DNA from: Chelatococcus reniformis
GTDB taxonomy: Bacteria; Pseudomonadota; Alphaproteobacteria; Rhizobiales; Beijerinckiaceae
DNA: 64,000 nt
Assembly (NCBI RefSeq): GCF_014640075.1
Contig: NZ_BMGG01000010.1
Coordinates: 1-64,000 of the forward strand
Direction: 5' to 3'
Below the pieces are notes generated by a model that saw only the letters and a program-made list of their open reading frames with translations, made no database searches and had not been told where the DNA came from. Each line of letters opens with the position of its first letter. Within the stretch, counting starts at the first letter, position 1. The translations under genes were made by a program, and so were the position numbers. Below, piece after piece: positions 16,543 through 25,284 of the stretch.

Positions 16543-17297
16543 CCGTGCATTTCATCGGCGCCGGGCCGGGCGCGGCCGACCTCATCACCGTGCGCGGGCG
16601 CGATCTGCTGGCGCGCTGCCCGGTGTGCCTCTACGCCGGCTCGATCGTGCCGCGCGAGCTCCTGGCCCATTGCCCGGCGCACGCCCGGCTGGTGGACACG
16701 GCGCCGCTCAGCCTGGACGAGATCGAGGTGGAATACGTCGCGGCCTTCGCCGCCGGCCAGGACGTGGCGCGGCTCCATTCGGGCGACCTGTCGATCTACT
16801 CGGCGCTGGCGGAGCAGTTGCGGCGGCTCGAGCGCCGCGCCATCCCCTACACGCTCACCCCCGGCGTGCCGGCCTTCGCCGCGGCGGCGGCGGCGCTCGG
16901 GACCGAGCTCACGGTGCCGGAGCTCGCCCAGAGCGTCGTGCTGACCCGGGTGTCGGGCCGCGCCTCGGCCATGCCGCCGCGTGAGACGCTCGCTGCCTTC
17001 GGCGCCACCGGGGCGACCCTGGCCATCCACCTCGCCATCCACGCGCTGCCCGGCATCGTCGAGGCGCTCGTGCCGCTCTACGGCGGCGACTGCCCGGTGG
17101 CAGTGGTGGGGCGCGCGAGCTGGCCCGACGAGCGCATCGTGCGTGGCCGGCTCGACGATATCGTGAGCCAGCTCACGGACGCCCCGATCGAGCGCACGGC
17201 CCTGGTCCTGGTGGGGCCGGCGCTGGCGGCGCGGGATTTCCGCGAGAGCGCGCTCTACGATCCCGACTACCGCCGCCGCTTCCGGGGCGGACCATGA
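16539..17297 (+). CDS. cobM: CobM, precorrin-4 C11-methyltransferase
   Basis: A SAM-dependent corrin methylase (252 aa) that methylates C-11 of precorrin-4. Motifs include the N-terminal [16 protein letters not shown] loop, [29 protein letters not shown] and [17 protein letters not shown], all typical of the CobM/CbiF group. It ends at 17297 and is convergent with cbiD (stop at 17315), leaving 17 bases between them. Confidence 0.95.
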   Translation: MTVHFIGAGPGAADLITVRGRDLLARCPVCLYAGSIVPRELLAHCPAHARLVDTAPLSLDEIEVEYVAAFAAGQDVARLHSGDLSIYSALAEQLRRLERRAIPYTLTPGVPAFAAAAAALGTELTVPELAQSVVLTRVSGRASAMPPRETLAAFGATGATLAIHLAIHALPGIVEALVPLYGGDCPVAVVGRASWPDERIVRGRLDDIVSQLTDAPIERTALVLVGPALAARDFRESALYDPDYRRRFRGGP

Positions 17298-17314
17298 CCG
17301 GCGCGCGCGCCCGC

Positions 17315-18460
17315 TCAAGCTGTCGGCGCGAAGGGCGCCCGGCCGACCAGGCGGCCTTCCCGGTCGAACACCGTGATCTCCAGCGCGATGTCCGGGCGGG
17401 CGAGGGCCGCCGCCGCCGGCGTCCAGGCGGCGCGCGCCACCAGGTCGCCCAGGGCAAGGCCGCCCGCCGCGGCGTGGCCGAAGGCTTCCGCTACCGTATT
17501 GGAGGCCTCGATGGTCGCGACGAGGCCGGGCGCTGCGCCGCCGGTTTGGGCGAGCGCCGCCAGCGCCGGCATGTCGGCCCGGCCGCGCTTGGAGTGCAGG
17601 TCGAGGAGCCCTTGCCCCAGCTTGGTCATCTTGGCGACGCCGCCGGCCACGGTGACCCGCGCCACCGGGCGGGCGCGCACGTATTTCAGCATGCCGCCGA
17701 CGAAGTCGCCCATGTCGATCAGCGCCGTCTCCGGCAGGCCGTGCAGGGCCTGCACCGCCGCCTCCGAGGCCGAGCCGGTGGCGCCGGCGATGTGGCCGAG
17801 CCCCATGGCGCGGGCGACGTCGATGCCGCGATGGATCGAGTGGATCCAGGCGGCGCACGAGAACGGGATGACGACCCCGGTGGTGCCGAGCACCGACAGG
17901 CCGCCGACGATGCCGAGGCGGCGGTTCAGCGTGCGCTCGGCGAGGCGCCCCCCGTCGGCGATGGCGATTTCGACCTCCGCGTCCGGTGCCCGGCCGCTCG
18001 CCGCCGCCACCTCGGCGATGGCCTCGCGGATCATGCGCCGCGGCACCGGATTGATGGCCGGCTCGCCCGGCGCGATCGGCAGCCCCGGCCGCGTCACCGT
18101 GCCGACGCCGGCGCCGGCTCGGAACCGTACGCCGCTGCCGGCGGGCGCCGGCCGCACCGTCGCCAGCACCAGGGCGCCGTGAGTGACGTCCGGGTCGTCG
18201 CCGGCGTCCTTGACCACGCCGGCCGTGGCCTCCCCGGGGCCGAGGCGCGTCGTCGCCAGGGCGAACGAGGGGTTGAGCCCGCCGGGCAGCGAGATGGGCA
18301 CCGGGTCGGGGAACGCACCGTCGCCGAGCGCCGCGAAGGCGGCCTTGGCCGCCGCCGTGGCGCAGGCTCCCGTCGTCCAGCCGCGGCGCAGCGGCCGGCC
18401 GCCCGGCGTTCCGGGCTCCGGCGGCGGGATGGCGGGATCGTCGCTCATGGCCGCCGTCAT
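17315..18460 (-). CDS. cbiD: CbiD, (cobalt-)precorrin-5B C1-methyltransferase
   Basis: The 381-residue protein has CbiD features: the N-terminal LRRGWTTGACATAAAKAAF motif, VKDAGDDPDVTHGA, an NPVPRRMIREAIAEVAA segment, VLGTTGVVIPFSCAAWIHSI and GGVAKMTKLGQGLLDLHS. CbiD is the anaerobic-pathway C1 methylase, whereas the aerobic pathway usually uses CobF; no cobF is seen here, so CbiD probably fills this step. It begins at ATG 18460 (or 18448), 14 bases from the divergent cobB start. Confidence 0.92.
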   Translation of the reverse strand: MTAAMSDDPAIPPPEPGTPGGRPLRRGWTTGACATAAAKAAFAALGDGAFPDPVPISLPGGLNPSFALATTRLGPGEATAGVVKDAGDDPDVTHGALVLATVRPAPAGSGVRFRAGAGVGTVTRPGLPIAPGEPAINPVPRRMIREAIAEVAAASGRAPDAEVEIAIADGGRLAERTLNRRLGIVGGLSVLGTTGVVIPFSCAAWIHSIHRGIDVARAMGLGHIAGATGSASEAAVQALHGLPETALIDMGDFVGGMLKYVRARPVARVTVAGGVAKMTKLGQGLLDLHSKRGRADMPALAALAQTGGAAPGLVATIEASNTVAEAFGHAAAGGLALGDLVARAAWTPAAAALARPDIALEITVFDREGRLVGRAPFAPTA

Positions 18461-18474
18461 AGCAGAGGTCCGCG

Positions 18475-19809
18475 ATGACTGCTGCCGCAGCGTTGCCCCG
18501 CGCCCGCGGGATCCTGGTGTCGGCCCCGCGCTCGGGCGCCGGCAAGACCACGGTGACGCTCGGGCTGCTCACCGCCTTCGCGGCCCGCGGCCTTACCGTG
18601 CAGGCGGTGAAGACCGGGCCCGACTACATCGATCCCGCCTTTCATGCCGCCGCCACCGGGCGGCCCGGGCTCAACCTCGACACCTGGGCCATGCCGGCGC
18701 CGCTCGTCGATGCGCTGGCCGACGAGGCGGCCGGCGCCGACCTCGTCATCGCCGAAGGGGCCATGGGCCTGTTCGACGGCATTCCGGGCCGGCCGGGCCG
18801 CTCCGGCGCGCCGGCGGACGTCGCCGCGCGGCTCGGGCTGCCGGTGGTGCTGGTGCTCGACGTCTCCGGCCAGTCGCAGTCGGCCGCTGCCGTCGCTCGT
18901 GGCTTTTCGGGCTACGACCCGGCGGTGCGCATCGCCGGCGTGGTCCTCAACAAGGCCGGCAGCGAGCGGCACATCCGCCTGGTGAGCGACGCCATGCGGG
19001 CGCTCGCCATGCCCGTGCTGGGGGCGATCCCTCGCGACGCCGGGCTCTCGCTGCCCGAGCGCCACCTCGGCCTGGTTCAGGCGGTCGAGCACGCGGATCT
19101 GGCCGAACGCCTGTCCCAGCTGAGGGCGGTGGCCGAGCGTCACCTCGACCTCGACGCCATCCTGGCGTTGGCGGTCTCCCTGCCGGACTTCGCCCAGCCC
19201 GCCGCCGTGGTGCCGCTGCCGCCCCCGGGCCAGCGCATCGCGCTCGCCAGCGACGCCGCCTTCGGCTTCGTCTATCCCCACGTCCTCGCCGGCTGGCGCC
19301 GCGCCGGCGCCGAGGTCGTGCCCTTCTCGCCCCTGGCGGACGAGCCGCCACCCGACCGGTGCGACGCCTGCTGGCTCCCTGGCGGCTATCCCGAGTTGCA
19401 CGCGGCCCAACTCGCGGCAGCGGGGCGCTTCCGAACCGGCGTGCGGCGCTTCGCCGAGACGCGGCCCGTGCACGGCGAGTGCGGCGGCTACATGGTGCTG
19501 GGCCAGGCGCTCGCCGACGCCGACGGCACCACCCACGCGATGCTGGGGCTGCTCGGCCACAGCACGAGCTACGCCCGGCGCAAGCTCAACCTGGGCTACC
19601 GCGAGGCGACGCTGCGCGCCGCCGGCGTGCTCGGGCCGGCCGGCGCGGTCGTGCGCGGCCACGAGTTCCACTATGCCGTCGTCGCCGATCCCGGCGCCGA
19701 TGAGCCGATGGCCGACCTCCTCGACGGCGAGGGCCGGCCCCTGGGGCCGGCCGGCGGCCGGCGCGGCCAGGTTTCCGGCACCTTCTTCCACGCCATCGCC
19801 ACGGCCTGA
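18475..19809 (+). CDS. cobB: CobB, hydrogenobyrinate/cobyrinate a,c-diamide synthase
   Basis: CobB amidates the a and c carboxylates using glutamine and ATP. The N-terminal dethiobiotin-synthetase-like domain has the P-loop VSAPRSGAGKTTVTLGLL and VKTGPDYIDPAFH. The C-terminal class I glutaminase domain has the catalytic-cysteine segment HGECGGYMVLG and a conserved histidine near GHEFHYAVV. The 444-residue length is typical. It starts 14 bases from cbiD on the other strand and is followed after one base by cobS. Confidence 0.95.
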   Translation: MTAAAALPRARGILVSAPRSGAGKTTVTLGLLTAFAARGLTVQAVKTGPDYIDPAFHAAATGRPGLNLDTWAMPAPLVDALADEAAGADLVIAEGAMGLFDGIPGRPGRSGAPADVAARLGLPVVLVLDVSGQSQSAAAVARGFSGYDPAVRIAGVVLNKAGSERHIRLVSDAMRALAMPVLGAIPRDAGLSLPERHLGLVQAVEHADLAERLSQLRAVAERHLDLDAILALAVSLPDFAQPAAVVPLPPPGQRIALASDAAFGFVYPHVLAGWRRAGAEVVPFSPLADEPPPDRCDACWLPGGYPELHAAQLAAAGRFRTGVRRFAETRPVHGECGGYMVLGQALADADGTTHAMLGLLGHSTSYARRKLNLGYREATLRAAGVLGPAGAVVRGHEFHYAVVADPGADEPMADLLDGEGRPLGPAGGRRGQVSGTFFHAIATA

Positions 19810-19810
19810 C

Positions 19811-20554
19811 ATGCGAGCCCTCGCCGACGCCAGGCTCTGCCTCGGCTTCTTCACCCGCCTCCCGGCCGGCGCGCCGGCCGGGAGGCCTCTGGCCGACGCG
19901 ATCTGGGCGGCGCCCATAGCCGGCGGGGCCGTCGCACTCCTGTCCGGTTTCGCGCTGCTCGCGGCACACGCGGCCGGCGCGCCGCCGACGGTCGCCGCAG
20001 CGCTCGCGCTGGGCGCCGGCGTCCTCGCCACCGGGGCGCTGCACGAGGACGGGCTCGCCGACGTGGCGGACGGCTTCGGCGGCGGCACGACCGCGGCGCG
20101 CAAGCTGGAGATCATGCGCGACAGCCGTATCGGCACCTACGGCGTGGTGGCGCTGGCGCTCACGCTGCTGTTGCGCTGGTCGGCGCTCGCGTCCGTTCTC
20201 GCCAACGACGGCCCTGGCGTCGCGGTGCTGGCGCTCCTCGCTGCCCACGCGGCGAGTCGCAGCCTGCTGCCGGCGATGATGCGGGTGCTGCCGCGGGCCC
20301 GCGGCGACGGTCTCTCGGTCCGGGCCGGCTCACCGGGCGCCGGCACGGCGGCGCTGGCGCTGCTCCTCGGTGCCGCGGCCCTGCTGCCGCTGGGCCTCGC
20401 TACCTCGCTGATCGCCGCAGGTCTCCTGGTGGGCTGGACATCCGTGCTGGCCTGGCTCGCTCTGCGCCATATCGGCGGCCAGACCGGCGACGTGTTGGGC
20501 GCCCTCCAGCAGGGGGCCGAGGTGGCCGTCCTATGCGCGGCAAGCCTCGTCTGA
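19811..20554 (+). CDS. cobS: CobS/CobV, adenosylcobinamide-GDP ribazoletransferase
   Basis: This 247-residue integral membrane enzyme joins adenosylcobinamide-GDP to alpha-ribazole. It begins LGFFTRLPAG, and carries the acidic motif GALHEDGLADVADGFGGG with several hydrophobic helices after it (SRSLLPAMMR, ALALLLGAAALLPLGLA). Known as CobS in enterics and CobV in the Pseudomonas denitrificans nomenclature; it is not the CobS chelatase subunit. It follows cobB by one base. Its stop codon lies in a 15-bp tandem repeat that also encodes the end of the convergent cueR. Confidence 0.92.
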   Translation: MRALADARLCLGFFTRLPAGAPAGRPLADAIWAAPIAGGAVALLSGFALLAAHAAGAPPTVAAALALGAGVLATGALHEDGLADVADGFGGGTTAARKLEIMRDSRIGTYGVVALALTLLLRWSALASVLANDGPGVAVLALLAAHAASRSLLPAMMRVLPRARGDGLSVRAGSPGAGTAALALLLGAAALLPLGLATSLIAAGLLVGWTSVLAWLALRHIGGQTGDVLGALQQGAEVAVLCAASLV

Positions 20555-20995
20555 GCCCTTCTCGCCTGAGCCCTTGTCGCCTGAGCCCTTGCCGCTGGCC
20601 TGGGGGCCGAGCCCCTCCAGCCCGTCGATGATCGGGCAGTCGGAGCGGCCGTCGCCTTCGCAACTGTCGGCCAGCCGGCGCAGCACCCGCAGCATCTCGT
20701 CGAGACTGGCGCGCTGCGCCTCGAGCTCCGTGACATGGGCGAGCGCGATGGCCTTGACCTCCGTATTGCTGCGGCCGTCGTCGCCCCAGAGCGCCAGGAG
20801 AATACGAATGCGCTCGAGAGGGAAGCCGAGGTCGCGGGCGCGGCGCACGAAGCTCAATCGGTGCACGTCGCTCACATCGTAGTCGCGATAGTTGCTGTCG
20901 CGCCGCGCCGGCGCCGGGATGAGTCCGATCGCCTCGTAATAACGAATCATCTTGGCGGACACGCCGGAGCGGGTCGCAGCCTGGCCTATGTTCAT
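20531..20995 (-). CDS. cueR: CueR/HmrR, copper-responsive MerR-family regulator
   Basis: The 154-residue protein has a MerR winged helix ([26 protein letters not shown]), a dimerisation helix, and the metal loop [11 protein letters not shown], a Cys-X7-Cys spacing as in CueR-type sensors of monovalent copper, silver or gold. The C-terminus has an extra tail of three (G/D/E)KGS(G/D) pentads encoded by a 15-bp tandem repeat. It diverges from copA with a MerR-type operator between them, so it should activate copA on copper exposure. The start is ATG 20995. Confidence 0.93.
   Translation of the reverse strand: MNIGQAATRSGVSAKMIRYYEAIGLIPAPARRDSNYRDYDVSDVHRLSFVRRARDLGFPLERIRILLALWGDDGRSNTEVKAIALAHVTELEAQRASLDEMLRVLRRLADSCEGDGRSDCPIIDGLEGLGPQASGKGSGDKGSGEKGSDEACRA
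20551..20595. repeat. 15-bp tandem repeat, three units, at the cobS/cueR 3' junction
   Basis: CTGAGCCCTTCTCGC (20551-20565), CTGAGCCCTTGTCGC (20566-20580) and CTGAGCCCTTGCCGC (20581-20595) differ only at positions 11-12. On the minus strand it encodes the KGSG-type tail of CueR; on the plus strand the first unit contains the cobS stop codon. Confidence 0.9.
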
Positions 20996-21017
20996 GACGG
21001 GTACTCGTACAATGGGC

Positions 21018-21048
21018 TTGACCTTCCCATGATGGGAAGGCCCAAGGT
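21018..21048 (+). promoter_or_regulatory. CueR operator and copA promoter
   Basis: TTGACC (21018-21023) would be the -35 box. It overlaps the perfect dyad CCTTCCCAT-G-ATGGGAAGG (21022-21040), the shape of MerR/CueR operators. A 19-base spacer leads to CAAGGT (21043-21048) as the -10, the over-long spacer expected for MerR-type activation. The dyad is centred 36 bases from the cueR start and 64 bases before the copA start. Confidence 0.85.
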
Positions 21049-21094
21049 TCGTTGCAAGAGAACCGCAAACGAACCGAATGAAAACGAGGGCCCC

Positions 21095-23500
21095 ATGGCC
21101 GACCACAGCTGTTGCGGCGGGCACGCCGCGCACGCCGCTGCGCCTGCGCCCACGCCGGCCATGACGGTCGATCCCGTCTGCGGCATGAGCGTCGACCCCG
21201 CGACCGCGAAGCATGCCGCCGAGCACTGGGCGCAGACCTACCATTTCTGCTCTGCCGGCTGCCGCACCAAGTTCCTGGCCGAGCCGGAGCGCTATCTCGC
21301 GGCGGGCTGCGAGCACGGCGCCGCGGCGGGGCATGGCCGTCACCACGGCCACGCCCATCGAGGGCCGGCGCCCGGGGCCGTGCCGGACGGGTCCATCTTC
21401 ACCTGCCCGATGCACCCGGAGGTGCGCCAGGTCGGCCCCGGCTCCTGCCCGATCTGCGGCATGGCGCTGGAGCCGGAGATCGTCTCGCTGGACGATGAGC
21501 CCAACCCGGAGCTGGCCGACATGAGCCGGCGCTTCTGGATCGGCCTGGCGCTCACCCTGCCGGTGTTCGTGCTGGAGATGGGCGGCCATCTGTTCGGCTG
21601 GACCCATGCCATCGGCGGCACCCTGTCCAACTGGGTTCAACTGGTGCTGGCGACGCCGGTGGTGCTGTGGGCCGGCTGGCCCTTCCTGGTGCGCGGCTGG
21701 GCGTCGATCGCCTCGCGCAACCTCAACATGTTCACGCTGATTGCCATGGGCACCGGAGCGGCCTGGGGCTACTCGCTGGTGGCGACGCTGGCGCCCGGCC
21801 TGTTTCCGCCGGCGGCGCGCGGTCACGACGGCAGCGTGGCGGTGTATTTCGAGGCGGCCGCCGTCATCACCGTGCTGGTGCTGCTGGGCCAGGTGCTGGA
21901 GCTCCGGGCGCGCGAGCGCACCGGCGGAGCGCTCAAGGCCTTGCTCCAGCTGACGCCGAAGACGGCCCGGCGCCTCGCCGCCGACGGCAGCGAGGCGGAT
22001 GTGGCGATCGAGGCCATCGCCGTCGGCGACCGGCTGCGGGTGCGGCCGGGCGAGGCGGTGCCCGTCGACGGCGACGTCGTCGACGGCCGCGCCGCCGTCG
22101 ACGAATCCATGCTGACCGGCGAGCCGATGCCGGTGACCAAGGCCGCCGGGGACACGGTCACCGGCGGCACCATCGCCCGCAGCGGCGGACTGGTCATGGC
22201 GGCGACCCACGTGGGCCAGGAGACGATGCTGGCGCGCATCGTGCAGATGGTGGCCCAGGCCCAGCGCAGCCGCGCGCCGATCCAACGCCTCGCCGACCGG
22301 GTGGCCGGCTATTTCGTGCCGGCGGTGATCGCCGTCGCGCTTCTCGCCCTCGGCGCCTGGTTGATCTGGGGGCCCGAGCCGCGCCTGAGCTACGCGCTGA
22401 TCGCCGCGGTCGCCGTGCTCATCATCGCTTGCCCCTGCGCGCTGGGGCTCGCCACGCCGATGTCGATCATGGTCGGCGTCGGCCGCGGCGCCGCCGCCGG
22501 TGTGCTGGTGAAGAGCGCCGAGGCGCTGGAGCGGCTGGAGCGGGTCGACACGCTGATGATCGACAAGACCGGTACGCTCACCGAGGGCCGCCCGGCGCTG
22601 ACCGAGGTCGTCCCGGCGCAGGGTTTCACCGCCGACGAGGTGCTGCGGCTGGCGGCCAGCGTGGAGCGGGCGAGCGAGCACCCGCTGGCCCGCGCCATGG
22701 TGGAGGGCGCCGAGGCTCGCAAGCTTGCGCTCGCGCCCGTGGCCGGCTTCGAGGCGCCGGCCGGCAAGGGCGCGCTCGGCACCGTCGCGCAGCGCGAGGT
22801 CGCGGTCGGCAGTGCGGCCTACCTCGCTGAACGCGGCGTCGACGCCGCCCCGCTGGCCGCCGCGGCGGACGGGCTGCGCCGGGAGGGTGCCAGCGTGGTC
22901 TTCGCGGCCGTCGATGGCCGGCTCGCCGGCCTGATCGCGGTCGCCGATCCAGTCAAGCCGACGACACCGGCCGCGCTCGCGGCGCTCAAGGCCGAGGGCA
23001 TCCGGGTGGTCATGCTGACCGGCGACCATCGCGCCACCGCCGAAGCCCTGGCGGCGAAGCTCGGCATCGACGAGGTGGAGGCCCAATTGCTCCCGGCCGA
23101 CAAGGCGGCGGTGGTGAGCCGGCACATGGCTGCCGGCCAGGTCGTCGCCATGGCTGGCGACGGCGTCAACGACGCGCCGGCCCTGGCGGCGGCGGACGTC
23201 GGCATCGCCATGGGCTCGGGCACAGACGTCGCCATCGAGAGCGCCGGCATCACCTTGCTCAGGGGCGATCTCGCCGGCATCGCCAAGGCCCGGCGGTTGT
23301 CGGAGGCGACCATGCGCAACATCCGGCAGAACCTGTTCTTCGCCTTCGTCTACAATGCGGCGGGCGTGCCCATCGCGGCCGGCGTGCTCTATCCGCTCTT
23401 CGGCCTGCTGCTGTCGCCCGTCCTCGCTGCTGCCGCCATGTCGCTGTCGTCGGTGAGCGTCATCGCCAACGCCGCCCGCCTCGGCCGGCTGAAGCTGTAG
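21095..23500 (+). CDS. copA: CopA-type P1B copper-exporting ATPase with YHS and HMBD domains
   Basis: This 801-residue membrane ATPase should export Cu(I) to the periplasm. The N-terminus is not an HMA domain but a Cys/His-rich start (SCCGGH), a YHS domain (about 23-68, DPVCGMSV ... HFCSAGC) and a heavy-metal-binding domain (101-127, FTCPMHPEV ... CPICGMAL) separated by a His-rich linker. The core has TGE at 341-343, the transport motif CPC at 446-448, DKTGT at 490-494 (phosphorylated Asp), HP in [11 protein letters not shown] and GDGVND. The ATG has GAGGG 4 bases upstream. It is controlled by the divergent cueR. Confidence 0.93.
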   Translation: MADHSCCGGHAAHAAAPAPTPAMTVDPVCGMSVDPATAKHAAEHWAQTYHFCSAGCRTKFLAEPERYLAAGCEHGAAAGHGRHHGHAHRGPAPGAVPDGSIFTCPMHPEVRQVGPGSCPICGMALEPEIVSLDDEPNPELADMSRRFWIGLALTLPVFVLEMGGHLFGWTHAIGGTLSNWVQLVLATPVVLWAGWPFLVRGWASIASRNLNMFTLIAMGTGAAWGYSLVATLAPGLFPPAARGHDGSVAVYFEAAAVITVLVLLGQVLELRARERTGGALKALLQLTPKTARRLAADGSEADVAIEAIAVGDRLRVRPGEAVPVDGDVVDGRAAVDESMLTGEPMPVTKAAGDTVTGGTIARSGGLVMAATHVGQETMLARIVQMVAQAQRSRAPIQRLADRVAGYFVPAVIAVALLALGAWLIWGPEPRLSYALIAAVAVLIIACPCALGLATPMSIMVGVGRGAAAGVLVKSAEALERLERVDTLMIDKTGTLTEGRPALTEVVPAQGFTADEVLRLAASVERASEHPLARAMVEGAEARKLALAPVAGFEAPAGKGALGTVAQREVAVGSAAYLAERGVDAAPLAAAADGLRREGASVVFAAVDGRLAGLIAVADPVKPTTPAALAALKAEGIRVVMLTGDHRATAEALAAKLGIDEVEAQLLPADKAAVVSRHMAAGQVVAMAGDGVNDAPALAAADVGIAMGSGTDVAIESAGITLLRGDLAGIAKARRLSEATMRNIRQNLFFAFVYNAAGVPIAAGVLYPLFGLLLSPVLAAAAMSLSSVSVIANAARLGRLKL

Positions 23501-23504
23501 CAGC

Positions 23505-23534
23505 AACGTCATGGGCGAGCCCGACCATGACGTT
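23505..23534. repeat. palindromic element, diverged family A copy
   Basis: AACGTCATGG (23505-23514) pairs with CCATGACGTT (23525-23534) around GCGAGCCCGA. It lies between the convergent ends of copA and the CaiB-like gene, four bases after the copA stop. There is no T run, so it is a poor Rho-independent terminator, but the stem could protect 3' ends. Confidence 0.7.
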
Positions 23535-23551
23535 CAACGCCGGGCGACCGG

Positions 23552-24670
23552 TCACTCGAACTCCGCTCGCAGCGCTTCGCCGTTCTCGTCGAGCGCCGGC
23601 ACGCCGTCGGCGGTGAGGACGGCGCCGTCGTGCAGGGCACCTGGTGCCAGCATGCGCACCGGCCCGCCGGGGGTGGCGATCTCGACGAAACGCGCCTGGG
23701 CGTGCTCTGCCAGATCCGCCAGCGAGTTGATGCGCCCGTAGGCGATGCGCGCCCGCTCCATGCGCTCGACCACGTCCTGGCGATCGAGGGCCGACAAAAC
23801 TGCGTCGATCTCGACGTCGAGCGCCGGGCGATTGGCGACCCGCAGGTTGTTGTCGGCAAAGCGCGGGTCCTGCGCCAGGCCCGGCTTGCCGAGCACGTCG
23901 CTGCACAGCTTCGCCCATTCCCGCTCGTTCTGGATGGAGAACAGGATCGCCTGTCCGCAGCGGCAGGCATAGGCGCCGTAGGGCGCGATGGTGGGGTGGT
24001 TGAGGCCCATGCGGGCGGGCGTGTGGCCGCCGTAGGCGAATTGCAGGAACGGCACGTTCATCCAGTCGGCCAAGGCGTGGAACAGCGACACCGATACGTG
24101 CCGGCCGACACCCGTGCGCGCGCGGCCGATCAGCGCCTGCTGAATGCCGTTGAGGGCCGTCATGCCGGCGGCGATGTCGCAGACCGATACCCCGACGCGG
24201 CCGGGGCCCGCCGCATTGCCGGTGATCTCGGCGAGGCCCGTCTCGCCCTGCACCAGCAGGTCGTAGGCCTTGAGATCTTTGAGCGGGCCGTCCTCGCCGT
24301 AGCCTGTGATGGTGCAGGTGATCAGGCGCGGATCGGCGCGGCGCAGTTCGACCGGATCGAGCCCGAGGCTGGCCATGACGCCCGGCGCGGCGTTCTGGAT
24401 GAAGATGTCCGCGGTTCCGATCATGCGCCGGAGCAGGGCGATGTCATCCGCCTCGCGCAGGTCGACGGCGATCGACTGCTTGCCCCGGTTCAGCCAGACG
24501 AAGTAGCTGCTCTGGCCTTGCGCGTAGCGGTCGTAGCCGCGGGCGAAATCGCCGTCGCGGCGCTCGACCTTGATGACGCGCGCGCCGGCGTCGGCCAGGC
24601 GCGAGGACGCATAGGGCGCCGCAACCGCCTGCTCGATCGAGACCACCAGGATGCCTTCGAGATCGCGCAT
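23552..24670 (-). CDS. CaiB/BaiF family CoA-transferase
   Basis: The 372-residue protein is a class III CoA-transferase-like enzyme: MRDLEGILVVSIEQAVAAPYASSRLADAGARVIKVER is the typical N-terminus, followed by YFVWLNRGKQSIAVDL and DIFIQNAAPGVMASLGL. The catalytic Asp is expected in the SVCDIAAGMTALNGI segment near residue 170. Such enzymes move CoA between carboxylic acids; the acid here is unknown. ATG 24670 has a GAAGAGGG site upstream. It stands alone, convergent with copA. Confidence 0.85.
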   Translation of the reverse strand: MRDLEGILVVSIEQAVAAPYASSRLADAGARVIKVERRDGDFARGYDRYAQGQSSYFVWLNRGKQSIAVDLREADDIALLRRMIGTADIFIQNAAPGVMASLGLDPVELRRADPRLITCTITGYGEDGPLKDLKAYDLLVQGETGLAEITGNAAGPGRVGVSVCDIAAGMTALNGIQQALIGRARTGVGRHVSVSLFHALADWMNVPFLQFAYGGHTPARMGLNHPTIAPYGAYACRCGQAILFSIQNEREWAKLCSDVLGKPGLAQDPRFADNNLRVANRPALDVEIDAVLSALDRQDVVERMERARIAYGRINSLADLAEHAQARFVEIATPGGPVRMLAPGALHDGAVLTADGVPALDENGEALRAEFE

Positions 24671-24860
24671 GGGCCCTCTTCCGCTCGTGCTGCCCCAGAA
24701 CAGAAATCGCGAGGCTCGGCGGCGAGCGAGTGCCCTCCTGTCCCCCCGGCCCGCATGCCACGCGACCGTGGCCGCGTCAAAGCGCTGGGTGCCGCGGAGG
24801 CGCGTCAAAACACTGCAAGCCGCAGAAAAACTGGTGTAGACTATCGCCGCTTTTAAATCC

Positions 24861-25130
24861 GTGAGGGACATCGTGCATATCATCAGGCTCTTGGCCATGG
24901 GGGCCGGCTTGGCGCTGCTGCCGCACGCGGCGGTAGCACAGAGCAATCCGAGCGCTCCGCCGGTCAACAACGGCCACTTGCAGCCGACCCGGGGGTCGGT
25001 GCTCGAAGCGGAGCGCGCCGACAACATCAACGTCAAGCGCAGCAATACGCAGCAGCTCAACCAGATCGACAAGGAGAGCGCGCGAATGAAGCGCCTGATG
25101 GGCAGCATCTGCTCGAATTGCGACAACTGA
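24861..25130 (+). CDS. small secreted protein of unknown function
   Basis: The 89-residue product starts with GTG 24861, or alternatively GTG 24873. It has a clear signal peptide (IIRLLAMGAGLALLPHAAVAQ, cleavage probably after AVA). The mature part, about 62 residues, is polar with NNGHLQPTRGSVLEAERADN and ends CSNCDN, a Cys-X2-Cys pair that could form a disulfide or bind a metal. I recognise no family. A Rho-independent terminator follows at 25180, supporting a single-gene transcript. Confidence 0.6.
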   Translation: MRDIVHIIRLLAMGAGLALLPHAAVAQSNPSAPPVNNGHLQPTRGSVLEAERADNINVKRSNTQQLNQIDKESARMKRLMGSICSNCDN

Positions 25131-25179
25131 CCGGCCGCGGGCGACCGCGTCGGGCATTCCAGATGATGGACATGGGTCA

Positions 25180-25209
25180 GAGAGCGTCGGGCGCCGGCGC
25201 TCTCTTTTT
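25180..25209 (+). terminator. Rho-independent terminator
   Basis: GAGAGCG (25180-25186) pairs with CGCTCTC (25198-25204), with further GC in the loop, and TTTTTATTT follows directly. It lies 50 bases after the small secreted gene. Confidence 0.85.
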
Positions 25210-25284
25210 ATTTGCCGGCAAGATGGGGCGCCACGCCTGACCTGGCCTTGGGCGGCCGCATTGTCATAAAAGCTTTGGACGCTT

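Noticed and set aside
20531-23512. 993-codon minus-strand open frame across copA
   Set aside because: Only its last 155 codons (20531-20995) are the cueR gene. The rest is antisense to the well-supported copA with His/Arg/Gly-rich shadow composition.
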